Assembly: GCA_963573315.1 (NCBI GenBank) | Contig: OY752147.1 | Coordinates: 1,240,001-1,304,000 of the forward strand | DNA: 64,000 nucleotides | Source: Entomortierella parvispora | Taxonomy: Eukaryota; Mortierellomycota; Mortierellomycetes; Mortierellales; Mortierellaceae | Reading direction: 5' to 3' | In this document: positions 21,437-31,365 of the stretch, piece after piece | How positions within the stretch are numbered: position 1 is the stretch's first letter | Layout: each line of letters opens with the position of its first letter | Translations under genes and position numbers: made by a program | Notes under the pieces: model-generated | Database searches by the model: none | Told to the model about the DNA's origin: nothing | What the model saw: only the letters and a program-made list of their open reading frames with translations

Positions 21437-22206
21437 TCAATCCCTGGCAGATCCATCCCTGTAGATGACAACAGAGAAAGTAAAACAATTAGAGTTGTAA
21501 AATCATAATCCATTCCATTGATATTCATTTTCTGATGACCGGGCATACCTTGGTCTGTACTTGAAGCCCTTGGATTCCAGTTCTTCCTCAATATCCTCAG
21601 GAAGTCGTCCCTGTACCTGGACAGCATAGATGCCCTTCTCGAATTTGTCTATTTGGTCATAAGGACCAAGAAAGAGCTGTTAATGGAATGCGATTGTTTC
21701 TTGCCTTGTTGAACTTGTACAATTTCTCCGCAGTCTTTACCAATGCGCTGCCATTTTGCAACCCAGCTCTCTGAAGGCTGCATCACAGCAACAGCTCTAC
21801 AATACACAGGGAAAGAGGGGCGTTGCAAGCGAAGGTTAGGATTTTTGGGTCGAGTAAAAGATGCAGAAATTCCACGCTTTCGTCAAGTGACAATGGATTC
21901 CTTCTGCCTTACCCGTCGAAATGCTGACTAGTGCAATCCATGACCTTGTCCATTTTGCCTCTCATTCCCAAAAGGGACTCGCAGTTATCACAACCGCTTC
22001 TGAGGAACTGTTCCTGCTTCTAAAGACAGAGAAACAGAGAGAAGGAAGGGGCGATCAGAGAGTCAGTGCATGAAGATGCAAGGTGGATGGATGGTGTGCT
22101 CCTGCTGGAAGTATGCAGGGACCAGAGTCAGGGTCCTTGCCTTGATAAGGGAGCAGAGCATGCAGGCGCGGAGCTGCTTCTTGTCGGTGGGGATGATGCC
22201 GGACAT
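21437..22206 (-). CDS. SPT4: transcription elongation factor Spt4
   Basis: Exons on the minus strand are 22141-22206, 21913-22019, 21741-21796, 21549-21648 and 21437-21458, giving 116 aa, the usual Spt4 length. The zinc ribbon has LRACMLCSLIK and GCDNCESLLGM, so four Cys bind zinc. SWVAKWQRI and GIYAVQVQGRLP are the conserved core that pairs with the Spt5 NGN domain. The Spt4-Spt5 (DSIF) complex travels with RNA polymerase II. Intron 1 uses a GC donor (AAG|GCAAGG) instead of GT, a form known to be spliced efficiently. The last exon codes only seven residues. The gene diverges from ESA1. Confidence 0.92.
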
Positions 22207-22596
22207 TGTGATGGAGAGAAGAGGGATGGAGAGAGAAAGACAAAAAAGGACATGCATGCATGCACCGACGCAGTTTGAGCACAGTGGCACAGACAGACGG
22301 ACAGACGGACAGGGAGCCAAGCCACCGTGACAAGCTTCTCTCACCTCACACCGCACCTTCTTCCCTCTCTCTTCTCTCCTCTCTTCTCTCTCCATCCAAC
22401 CAGCCCTCACATCACTCCATCTCCCATCCATCCATCCATCCCTTGCGTCTTTGTTGCACACTCTTCTCCTTTGTCCTCCCTCTGAATATACCCACAGTCC
22501 AGTCGCTACAGTCTTTTTCACACGTTCCTTCTTGGTCCCATCACGATCCTCCTTCCTCCTACGCCACCAACTTCGACACGTCCCACAAACAGAGCA
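22207..22596. promoter_or_regulatory. bidirectional promoter between SPT4 and ESA1
   Basis: The gap of 390 bp separates two genes for transcription and chromatin factors. It contains an ATGCATGCATGC stretch near 22253-22264, a GACAGACGGACA repeat near 22290-22312 and C/T-rich tracts leading to ESA1. Control is inferred from arrangement only. Confidence 0.55.
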
Positions 22597-24102
22597 ATGT
22601 CCGCCGCATCCAGTCCATTCCCCAGCAACATCGTCACAGGAGGCACCATTGGCTCAATAGTCCTCGGATGCAAACTACAAGTCCTCCATGGAACCCCCGC
22701 AGAGTACCGGAAAGCAGAGATTCTCTCCATTCGCCCCACTCCTACCGCCGACGATCCTACCCGATGCGAATACTATGTGCATTACTCTGATTACAACAAA
22801 CGTCTGGATGAATGGGTTGCCCCAGAGAGACTCAACCTCCTCGGAGAGATTGAGTACCCCAAATTGAAAAAACCCAAGAGCTTGCTTGCCGGCGTAGGAA
22901 AAGAGTCTGGCAAGGCCGCAGAGCCTGGCACCCCCGGCAGAGTCTCCAAGAACAACCGAAAGGCCTCTAATCTCAGCAAGGCCGCCTCCACAGGCAAGGG
23001 CGGAGAGGCAGCGCCAGGAACGCCTGGAGCAGCAAATAACAAACGAAAAGCCTCTGCAATGGAAGAAGGCGGCCCCAGTCAGGACAGTGTCAAAGCAGTA
23101 GGTGAGGATGACGATGAGGAAGGCTCAACAAATGGAGATGCCACACCTTCAGGGACACAAGAGGAAGGAACGTTTTCAAAGGAGCAGGAAATCGAGAAAC
23201 TGCGGACATCGGGATCCATGACCCAGAATCCTCACGAGGTCTCTCGCGTCAAGAATCTGAACCTGATTCAGATTGGCAAGCATGAGGTCGAGACCTGGTA
23301 TTTTTCACCCTATCCGGTCGAATACGCACATTTGCCGATCCTGTACATTTGCGAGTTTTGTCTGTCGTTCTTCCCAGGAGTAAAGCAGCTGACTCGCCAT
23401 CGACACAAGTGCACTCTCCAACACCCACCAGGCAACGAGATCTATCGCAAGGATGAGATCTCCTTTTTTGAGATTGACGGAAGGAAACAAAAGGGCTATT
23501 GTCGAAACCTCTGTCTGTTGTCAAAACTGTTTCTGGATCACAAGTCGGTTTATTACGATGTGGACCCATTCTTGTTCTACATCATGACCATGCGGGACGA
23601 GGACGGGGCGCATTTCGTCGGCTATTTCTCCAAGGAAAAGGAATCTGCAGATCAGTTCAATGTGGCTTGTATTCTGACGATGCCACAGTTCCAGCGAATG
23701 GGTTTTGGTCGACTGCTGATTGCGTTTTCGTACGAGCTGTCCAAGGTGGAAAAGCGACTGGGATCACCCGAGAAGCCATTGTCGGATTTGGGCCTGCTTT
23801 CTTACAGAGCATTCTGGGCAGAGACGATTGTGACTCTACTAGTGGAGCAACAAAAGACTGGCGTAGAGCTGACTATTGACGACATTGCACAAAGGACGGC
23901 GTTTCAACAGATGGATGTGCTGCATACGCTCCAGAACCTGAATGCTCTCAAGTACTATCATGGACAGTATGCGATTGTGCTGAGCGACACTGTGATCAAG
24001 AATGCAGAGAGATCCAGCAAGAAGAAGAGGCGAGAGATTGACCCCAAGGCGCTTGTGTGGAAACCGATCCACTTTACGGCAACACAGCTGCGGTTTTTGT
24101 AA
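22597..24102 (+). CDS. ESA1: MYST histone acetyltransferase Esa1/Tip60 (KAT5)
   Basis: A single exon codes 501 aa. A Tudor-knot/chromo-barrel lies at residues about 15-90 (RCEYYVHYSDYNKRLDEWV). A disordered Lys/Gly linker with acidic patches follows. The MYST domain begins near residue 205: the C2HC finger YICEFCLSFF...HRHKC, the catalytic Cys in FNVACILTMP, and the acetyl-CoA loop QFQRMGFGRLL. Esa1 is the catalytic subunit of NuA4 and acetylates histones H4 and H2A in the nucleus. Length and domain order match the family. An intronless copy beside intron-rich neighbours is notable but not rare. An AATAAA lies at 24120. Confidence 0.94.
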   Translation: MSAASSPFPSNIVTGGTIGSIVLGCKLQVLHGTPAEYRKAEILSIRPTPTADDPTRCEYYVHYSDYNKRLDEWVAPERLNLLGEIEYPKLKKPKSLLAGVGKESGKAAEPGTPGRVSKNNRKASNLSKAASTGKGGEAAPGTPGAANNKRKASAMEEGGPSQDSVKAVGEDDDEEGSTNGDATPSGTQEEGTFSKEQEIEKLRTSGSMTQNPHEVSRVKNLNLIQIGKHEVETWYFSPYPVEYAHLPILYICEFCLSFFPGVKQLTRHRHKCTLQHPPGNEIYRKDEISFFEIDGRKQKGYCRNLCLLSKLFLDHKSVYYDVDPFLFYIMTMRDEDGAHFVGYFSKEKESADQFNVACILTMPQFQRMGFGRLLIAFSYELSKVEKRLGSPEKPLSDLGLLSYRAFWAETIVTLLVEQQKTGVELTIDDIAQRTAFQQMDVLHTLQNLNALKYYHGQYAIVLSDTVIKNAERSSKKKRREIDPKALVWKPIHFTATQLRFL

Positions 24103-24426
24103 TGGTTGCAATAATTTGTAATAAAAGACGAGCGAAAAGAAAAGACCGACCTTCATGTGCAGGAAAAGAAAAAAAAGAAACGAATGTGCACATAACCCTT
24201 AAGAGCTTGACAGCTTGACTTCGCCCCCACTCTCTTTTTTTTTCTTGTTCCTCCCTTCTGCTCATTGACATCTAGGTGCGACTTGCTTGTGTCGATTCTA
24301 TTCTCTGCTCTTACTCTTTCAAGGAATCGCAACAACCGCAGTCGGACTCGAGAAATACGGGTGCATTAACGAGCCACACCTCAGCACCCTCGACAATAAC
24401 TGCAAAGAGCGATTTTTATTCATTCC
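24103..24426. other. intergenic region between ESA1 and DUS2
   Basis: This gap holds the ESA1 polyadenylation-like signal at 24120-24125, a poly-T stretch near 24235 and the DUS2 leader. No other feature is visible. Confidence 0.5.
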
Positions 24427-25897
24427 ATGGAAAACTACGATTACACCAACAAGACCATGTTGGCACCCATGGTCCGCATCGGTACACTGCCCATGCGACT
24501 CCTTGCCCTCGAATACGGAGCCGACCTCGTTTATACTCCCGAGATTGTCGACAAGGGTATTGTTGGGGCTGAACGAGTGGTCCATCCTGACAACGGCACG
24601 ATTGACTATCAGGTCCGAGGGGTATCTGTCTTCAAGACCCACCCGATCGAGAAATCTCGTTTGGTCTTCCAGATTGGATCCGCCAATGCAGAGTTGGCCC
24701 TTCAGGCAGCCTTGACCGTCAAACAGGATGTTTCGACGATTGATTTGAACTGTGGCTGTCCTAAACGCTTCTCGATCCACGGAGGTATGGGCGCAGCGTT
24801 GATGGAAGAGCCCGAGAAGTTGTGTGGGATCCTTCGGACGTTGGTCCAGGGATCAGGCTTGCCCGTGACATGCAAGATTCGAATCTTTGAAGACCGTCAA
24901 AAGACTTTGGATCTGGTTCGGATGATTGAGAAGACAGGCGTGAGGGCGTTGGCGGTCCATTGTCGGTACAGGGATGAGAGACCTCGGGATCCTGGTCATT
25001 GGGATCGGTTCAAGGAGATTGTTGAGGCCGTCTCGATCCCTGTCATTGCGAATGGAGATGTGACAGAGTATAACAAGATTGCTGAAGTGAGGGAACTCTC
25101 TGGTAAAGATGGAAAAAAGAAAAAAAAAGGAAACGACATTGCTTTTTTAATGTCCTCTTTTTTTATTTGTGCACTGACACCCTTATTACATGCAACTAGG
25201 TGTCAAGGGAGTGATGATCGCTAGAGGAGCACAGTCAAACGTGTCTGTATTCCGGAAGGAAGGTCTGGTGTCTCACTTGGAGATTGTGCGTCAATATATC
25301 CGCAAGGTACAATCATGGATATCATATGAAAGAGTTGGACGAGAACAAGATGGCTTGCCTTGTGATGATATTAACTTGTTTAATGGATTTCCTTAGGCCA
25401 TGGAGACACGGAACTTGCACTCAAACACAAAGTATGTGCTGATGCAGATTTTCGCCCCCGACTTTACAAAGGATGCTCACTACCGTCCATTGTGCGACGC
25501 AAAGACCTTCAGAGCTATCTGCCAAGTCTTTGGAATGGTGGAGGAGTTGGATGCTTGGGAGGCTAGCCAGAAGGCTCAAGGGTTCCCTTATGATGTGGAC
25601 ACTCACCCCAAAAGGACCAATGCCCCTGTCACAACTGCAGAAGAAACAACTGCCGAACCTGCTTCGTCATTTTGCCCACCTGCATCGTCTACTGCGACTG
25701 CCAAGCGGAAGATTGATGAAGTGGAAAATGGACAAGGAGAGCCAGAGACCAAGACTGCTGAGGTTGTAGAATCAGAGATCAAGGAGGAAACTGCACCACC
25801 TGCTGCTAAAGTTGCCAAGACTTTGACGACTACATCGGACGGATCTAGTTCCCAACCCACGCCTGCAGACACGCCCCAGCCCGCGGAACTGGAGTGA
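24427..25897 (+). CDS. DUS2: tRNA-dihydrouridine(20) synthase
   Basis: Exons are 24427-25102, 25200-25306 and 25397-25897, giving 427 aa. The TIM-barrel starts with MLAPMVRIGTLPMRLLAL. The catalytic Cys is in the LNCGCPK motif, followed by GGMGAALM. The FMN-binding parts include VTCKIRI, VHCRYRDERP and VIANGDV, closing with GVMIARGA. The enzyme uses FMN and NAD(P)H to reduce uridine 20 in the tRNA D-loop. The helical domain sits in exon 3, then a long Ala/Glu/Pro-rich tail of about 100 residues without recognisable domain. Metazoan Dus2 has a double-stranded RNA-binding domain there; I see none here. The start follows a short leader. Confidence 0.92.
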
Positions 25898-26208
25898 AGA
25901 CTGGCAGTCCCCACCCCTTGAGTTTTGTCGTTTTTTGTCATGTTGCATCTTTTCATCTCTGCAAGCCATTTTTTTGTTCAGCATTTCCAGTCTGTTTCAT
26001 TGTCCCATTTCTGCATAGCATCTATCGTTTCCCTCCCTTCTCCCTCGTCAAAGTCCAATATCTCTCAATAAATCCATGGATGATAATATGAACGGTATCC
26101 TAGATAATATGAACGGTATCCTAGTTGACTTTCAATAGGGCGATCTTTTAATATTGTCGTTTTCGTTTCCTGCGATTGAGGATGGTGCTGCTGCGGTTCC
26201 TTTTGAGT
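25898..26208. other. convergent 3' region between DUS2 and NAA20
   Basis: The region holds an AATAAA at 26067-26072 and the 21-bp tandem duplication at 26082-26123. It ends at the NAA20 stop codon. No gene is seen. Confidence 0.6.
26082..26123. repeat. perfect 21-bp tandem duplication
   Basis: Two identical copies of a 21-bp unit (starting GATAATATGAACGG) lie head to tail at 26082-26102 and 26103-26123, directly after the DUS2 polyadenylation-like signal. The lack of any difference points to a recent duplication. Confidence 0.95.
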
Positions 26209-27045
26209 CTAAAATACCACCTCGTGCGGTTCTACTAGGAACGACTCTCCATTTTCTCGTACACTCTGCCGATCCACGTCCCGCTTCAACGGTTTCCGCA
26301 TGTCTAATAGGGAATAAACAAAAAGAAATAAGTCCAATGGCTATTTCAATGGGGTTTTTTTTAGAAGATTACCCTTTTTTTTTCTGGGCTTACCAAAAGC
26401 ATCCTCAGTTGTATCTCCTGAATAATATTCTATGACAGTTCGATAGATCGAGTACCCAAAGCGCTTATACATCTCGATGGCGACCTTATTGGACCGTCTC
26501 ACAAAGAGATCGACAAAGTACCCGTCGTAAGGCTCCTCCGAGACCTTCTCCAACAAGGTCATCATGCCCTCCGCCAGTCCTAGACGACGGTACTCGGGCG
26601 CTACGGTGATGGCCGTCACATGTCCATGCCAATCCAGACCGGTGCCCTCTGCCTTTCCCATCACATAGGCCATCAGCGTCTCGGAAGGGGTGCATTGGAC
26701 TGAAAACAGATCGGGCCAGCGAGCCAGGTACGAGAGATAAAACGAGATGTTGTACTAGGAAAGAAGGAGCCATGAAAGCGTGAGAAAACCCTCTCTTTCT
26801 TGTGCATATGTTGGTTCTTTTGCTTTTTCTCTGCGAAATAGATCCTTACGGTCTCTGTCAATGAGTCCAAGTTACTGTGTCCAAGCGAGTTGAAAGAAGG
26901 AAAGTGGTAAAGAAAGTATAGGTCGCGTCAGCTAGAGCTATTTGTTTCTTAGTTGGGGAGCAAGAGCACTGCTGAAAAGAGTTGCTGTTTACATGGCATT
27001 GAAGTTGAAAAGGTCCGTGGCCTTGAACTGTCGCAAACTGCTCAT
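26209..27045 (-). CDS. NAA20: N-terminal acetyltransferase NatB catalytic subunit
   Basis: Exons on the minus strand are 26993-27045, 26850-26874, 26394-26754 and 26209-26303, giving 177 aa. The start MSSLRQFKATDLFNFN matches Naa20/Nat3. The GNAT fold follows: INLDSLTETYNISFYL, YVMGKAEG, the WHGHVTAITVAP strand, and the acetyl-CoA loop YRRLGLAEGM, then VDLFVRRSNKVAIEMYKRFGYSIYRTVIEYY. NatB acetylates proteins starting Met-Asp, Met-Glu or Met-Asn on the ribosome. The 25-nt second exon is a microexon. The end DMRKPLKRDVDR is also family-typical. Confidence 0.93.
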
Positions 27046-27351
27046 GGTGTCAAAGATGTGAGGTATGAGAATGCGGGAGAGAGGATGGCTGGACGAAATC
27101 GATGAATGACACGAATGCAAGAACAGATGCATCATGGACACAAGCCACATAAGACCAGTAATGAAAAGTAAAAATTAAAAATTATTGGGACATTTTCAAA
27201 TCCCTGCTCATGCCCACATCAGCACACAATGACCTTCTCCGATGAGCTCCGCTGGCGTGGTTGGTCCTACCCTCTCTCCTCTTATACTGACGAGATGGAA
27301 CTATAGCTCGAAGACTTATCGCGTGAACATGAGCTCAGTTCGACTGTTTTT
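27046..27351. other. intergenic region, border of the repeat island
   Basis: An AT-rich stretch near 27168-27190 follows the NAA20 promoter side. No gene or clear terminal inverted repeat was found here, although this is where an element boundary would be expected. Confidence 0.4.
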
Positions 27352-28239
27352 TTAATCTATATGAAGGTGATTCGCGACCTCGTTAGACCTCGTTGGCTCC
27401 AGTCCGTGTTGGTGATTAGATGCTCTTGCAATGAATCCTACTGCATGATGGACTTGATTAGAGGATAAGAATATTGCCACCGTATAACCTTTTGTTGACG
27501 TACATGGTTGCCGAGCAGCAAGTGTCCCCTGACTCAGAAGTAATCTTTGCTGTTTTTCAAGAGTTTTCATCCGGATTTCCATGATTTGCATAAACTCATA
27601 GACGTCTAATATTGCGATATCGGTCATTCAGTTTATATGATTTTAGGTTGTAGTCATGGACATCTGATTTCCTCAGGAAATTGGCTTACCTGTAGTGAAT
27701 GCGGACCAGCTAGGATCACTCGACTGCAGTGGGGATACTATGGGCGATGGAATATAGGCAAGCAAAGGTTCTTGACGATATAGATCTGATTGTATTTTTT
27801 TTAACTCAGGCAGCCGTGATTTAGAAGATCCGAGGTCAGGACAACTCAAACGAGAAACGCCTACGCCCGGCTCTGCGACGGGAAGACTATCACCGGGAGG
27901 ACTTGCGTGGGTAATGCCTTCGTTGGGACTGAAGGGATCAGCACCAGAAGAACCCATTTTGATTCGTCCTTGCACGAAAGGACATGTGTCATAATGGCGC
28001 TTCACAGAGGTAGTAGATAGAATCCTTGCTCTTTTACAGTTACAGATAAAGTGGTGACCATGTTCCGGTTCGCGGTTGAATACGACTTCGGCGCCAGTCC
28101 TCTTGCACTTGAATGAGTACGGCTTATCGACATGGTTTGTCTTCCAATGGTACTCATCGCTCTCAGTAAAGTTCTTTCTCTCATCCTCAACGAGACCTTG
28201 GTGGCACACCTTGAAAGAGCATTTTGATTGCTTCGGCAT
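27352..28239 (-). CDS. hypothetical Cys/His-rich protein, 267 aa
   Basis: Two exons, 27690-28239 and 27352-27605, join in phase. The N-terminal 110 residues are rich in Cys and His in pairs: CSFKVCHQG, EYHWKTNH, FKCKR, HHFICNCKR and SVKRHYDTC. This suggests two zinc-binding units, perhaps C2H2 or BED-like, and DNA binding. The middle is Pro/Ser-rich and probably disordered. The C-terminal exon has a coiled-coil helix (FMQIMEIRMKTLEKQQRLLL). An internal 63-nt segment starting GTACGT and ending CATGCAG could be spliced without changing frame. The gene diverges from the ULP1-FAR1-MULE relic with 435 bp between starts, so it may be an accessory gene of that element. I do not recognise the family. 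Confidence 0.6.
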
Positions 28240-28674
28240 TGCAAAAATGAACGAGGAGATGAGGGATATTGTCGAGGAGAGGGAGAAGTGAGTGAAAGAA
28301 AAAATGAGGCCGCCTTGCCGCATCCAAGAAGAAAGGTCTTTTTTTGCTTGCTTCCAGCTCGCCGTGCGATTGTTGCATAGCTCACCATCCAATCATTATT
28401 GCTCCGCTGGCCACAGTACATTCAAACAGAGCTTATGGCGCAATCGTTCCCGTTGCCCAACAGATGTCTTTTGAAGCGCCGAGGGGAAGTGCTCTCCATG
28501 CATTTTTTTTTTGTGCAGTCGCTCAATCACAGGTCTCTTGCATGTGATTATAACTATTCATTGCGGAGTCGATGCCTGTGTGGCAATCATTGCTCATCTC
28601 GACTGACCATTTGTGAGTTTCTCATCATAAATACCCCGCCGTGAGTTGCAGCCACGGCCATCGCCAACTGCAAA
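28240..28674. promoter_or_regulatory. divergent region between the Cys/His-rich gene and the ULP1-MULE relic
   Basis: The 435-bp gap has several short frames without meaning and a T-run near 28503. If both genes belong to one element, this is its internal promoter region. That is inferred from arrangement. Confidence 0.4.
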
Positions 28675-30447
28675 ATGTCAGCTGTTATCGACCTTGAAAA
28701 CATCCCCCCCGCCCCTCCCGCCCCTTACTGTCACGATGACCTGGGGGCGCTCACTGGTCAGCAGTTACTGGATCATAAATGGCCGTCCATTGACCATACG
28801 ATCAAAACTGCCCGTATTGAAGAGCTGGACGCGCCCCGTCAGCCTAGCTTGTAATCGTTTCGCGATGCCGAAATCGAGCAATTGACAAGATTACCTTCTT
28901 TAACCACCGTGGAAGATATGCTTCAGCAAGTCGATGATTGGAGTGACGAAAAGTGTGAGAAGTCAAGGGTCCGCTTTGACGACTTTGGATGTATTAGCGT
29001 GATCGCGCTGCGAAGCTTCACACGCGTTCTTGACGCCATGGATATCACTGGGAGACTGAGGGAATTGATCCGCTGGCTGGACCGAAAGGATGTCAGAAAG
29101 AAAAATTTTCGAGCCTCATTGAAGGTAAGGTGAACAGCGACAAAGGAAACAGTATGGGTGGAGGTAACTTTGCTTCAACGATAGACTTCTGACCTGATTC
29201 GCTGATTCCTTTCTGACTCTAAGGACCAACTTCTAAATCGCAAACGGGTCCTTTGCGACAATTTTGTATCGTACCATCGTGTAAACCTGACGACTCGAGA
29301 GGTTTTGGCTTTCCGTAACGAGGAGTGGCTCGACGATGACAGCTTCTTAAAGCTCCTGCGGACTGTTGAAGCGCGGTACAGTCTCACCGAAAACGTTCTC
29401 ATATCTATCATGCCAGTGGAGCGAATGAGAGCATATCTGAATTGGAACAAGGGACCAGAAAACACGCGATTGGTAGTACCCTGGGATTCTCGGAAACAAG
29501 AAGTCAAAAGTTTGGAGGGGTTTGTCAAGCTGGCGCAGGATAACCGGGCACTGATGTTCACTATCATCAATACAGGCGGCCACTGGGCGGTGCTATGTTT
29601 CGACTTCACCTCTAAGATGTTGCTCTTTGGACATTCTCTCGACAAAGGAATCCTTGATCAACGTCAACAAGTCTTCGATGTAGCATTTCGGTGGCTCAAT
29701 GATTGTGGATGTGATAGCTCCCTTTGGACCATTGAGAGGTTCCCTGTCAGTCAACAAGGTTCCGGAAGTGGGTCTTGTGGAATTGTGGCCATTACCGCAA
29801 TCGAGAATTATCTCTATCCAAAAGTGCCAGCCTGGACAAACAGCAAGTCAGGTTTTCACCGAATTCGACTCTTGGCAGAAGCCCCTAAGGCAAAGCAGGT
29901 AAGGGACCCCAGAGGAACACGATGTTCTTAAGAGTGCAGCAAAGTTCAAGTTTTTATTAATTTTTTTTTTTTTTTTTTTGTATCGATTCATAACGGCGCA
30001 CATCAAAGCCTGTACCTGCCGACGGAATTTCAGAAAACAAGGAGTCCGCACCTGCCAACGGATCTTCAGACGTCAAGGAGCGTGCACCTACCAAGGATGG
30101 TCCAGATGACAAAGAGTCCGCGTCCGCCGATGGTCATTCGGATGACAAGGAGTCCACGCCCGCCAATGGTAATTTGGACGACAGTGATCTAGACGACGGC
30201 GATCCAGACGACGGCGGGGCTGCACTCGCCAACGAACTAAACAGTGAAGGCCCTCTGAATGGGGCTGTCAACGGCAAGCAGCGCAATGGCAATGGATTTG
30301 TACAAACTATAGCGAGCTAGACGAGTCCGATGAGTCCGATACAGACGACTCCGATGATGCAGACGATCCGATGATGCAGACGACTTTGAAGATGACATGC
30401 CTACGTACGCTAGCAACAACAATCCGTCCAATAGAGAAGGAACAGAG
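28675..30447 (+). pseudogene. ULP1-like (C48) cysteine protease part of a MULE relic
   Basis: Exon-like blocks 28675-29124, 29224-29898 and 30009-30447 read in phase from the ATG at 28675. A TAA at 28852 interrupts the first block, with conserved-looking sequence continuing in the same frame after it. The second block carries the C48 triad layout: EEWLDDD entry strand, the His in GGHWAVL, the Asp in HSLD and the Cys after a Gln in QQGSGSGSCG. C48 enzymes cleave SUMO or related conjugates; transposon-borne copies occur in plant Kaonashi-type MULEs. The third block is a tandem acidic repeat (about 14 residues per unit, containing DDKES and PANG). It then loses frame at a TAG at 30318 and again near 30369, where one base seems missing. 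A shorter intact protease could start at 28919. Confidence 0.7.
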
Positions 30448-30534
30448 GTACGTAGAGATTTAATGGGGTATTTCAATGCATTATTTCGAAACCGTGTTTA
30501 TGAAACTCTGACACCGCGCTTAACTTATTTGTAG

Positions 30535-31365
30535 ACAAATACAAGAGGCCCCGGAGAGTGCTCTCTGCTAACAAAAGAATTTAGTAGCCGCCAAGCAGCC
30601 ATTGCATTCCTCAGGATCTGGGCCATGAATGAAGGATTTGAAATTCGTGTGGGCGGTGGAGTCAAACCAACATCAGGTATGCTCAAGTCTGCGTTGCAGC
30701 TTACACTGCTCACCATCCTCGGTCACTCAAAGGGCTTTTCTAATACTGTAAATTTGCCCCATTGAAATAGTATGACTTGAATGCTCCTGTGCTCGAACGG
30801 CCCCTTACGTGAAGCACATTGACCCCTCGAAATGGCGGGATAGGACGTCAAGGAATATCAATGGCCCCTATGTTATTATCCTTGGCGCCTAATACGACCA
30901 GGAGGACCGCGAGATATGGCACGTTCGAAGTATTAGAAAGGATCATAACCACGTCATGGTGGAGGCTACATCGACCGCAAGCAGAGGGGCTCGCAAATTG
31001 ACTATTTCTCAAGTCCAAAGAGTTAAGGACTGCGTCCAACATGGCCTTAACATGAACGCGACTCGCAGCGCACTGGCGTCGGACTACCCTGGTAGACTAT
31101 TTACCTACAAGACTGTCAAGAATGCTTACGACAAGGCAAAGAAGGACAATGAGTTTTGGGTACATCAGTCGAAGGTGACCAGCCAGGCAACCACATCACT
31201 GGAAGTTTTGCGACAGAAAAAGAAAGAGGACCCTGACTTTTATTACGACTTCCTCAAGAAAGACGGTCGCATGGTCAATGTCTTCTGGATGGATTCCACG
31301 CAGCGGTCACTATATCGATCTTACCACGACATACTCTTCAATGACTCAACCTATAGACAATTCCC
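30535..31365 (+). pseudogene. FAR1-type DNA-binding and MULE transposase part of the relic
   Basis: Blocks 30535-30676 and 30771-31365 continue the same layout. The first reads FSSRQAAIAFLRIWAMNEGF, a FAR1-type DNA-binding segment. The second carries EIWHVRSIRKDHNHVM, completing the zinc-binding His-x-His, with a TAA in the sequence just before it near 30889. Then comes KKDGRMVNVFWMDSTQRSLY and HDILFNDSTYRQ, the start of the MULE catalytic core with its first Asp residues. The rest of the transposase is missing. At about 31340-31365 the reading switches to an unrelated Tc1/mariner sequence. Confidence 0.72.

Larger units (their letters stand above)
28675..31365 (+). mobile_element. decayed ULP1-FAR1-MULE element
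   Basis: Protease, acidic repeat, FAR1 region and MULE core lie in order on one strand with introns between them, so they were probably one gene. At least two stops and two frameshifts are visible, and the 3' half is lost. No terminal inverted repeat was found in the flanks by eye. Confidence 0.65.

Noticed and set aside
28851-28889. A 39-nt intron that would remove the TAA at 28852
   Set aside because: It is shorter than any other intron here, lacks a branch site and would delete residues that read as coding; a nonsense change is simpler.
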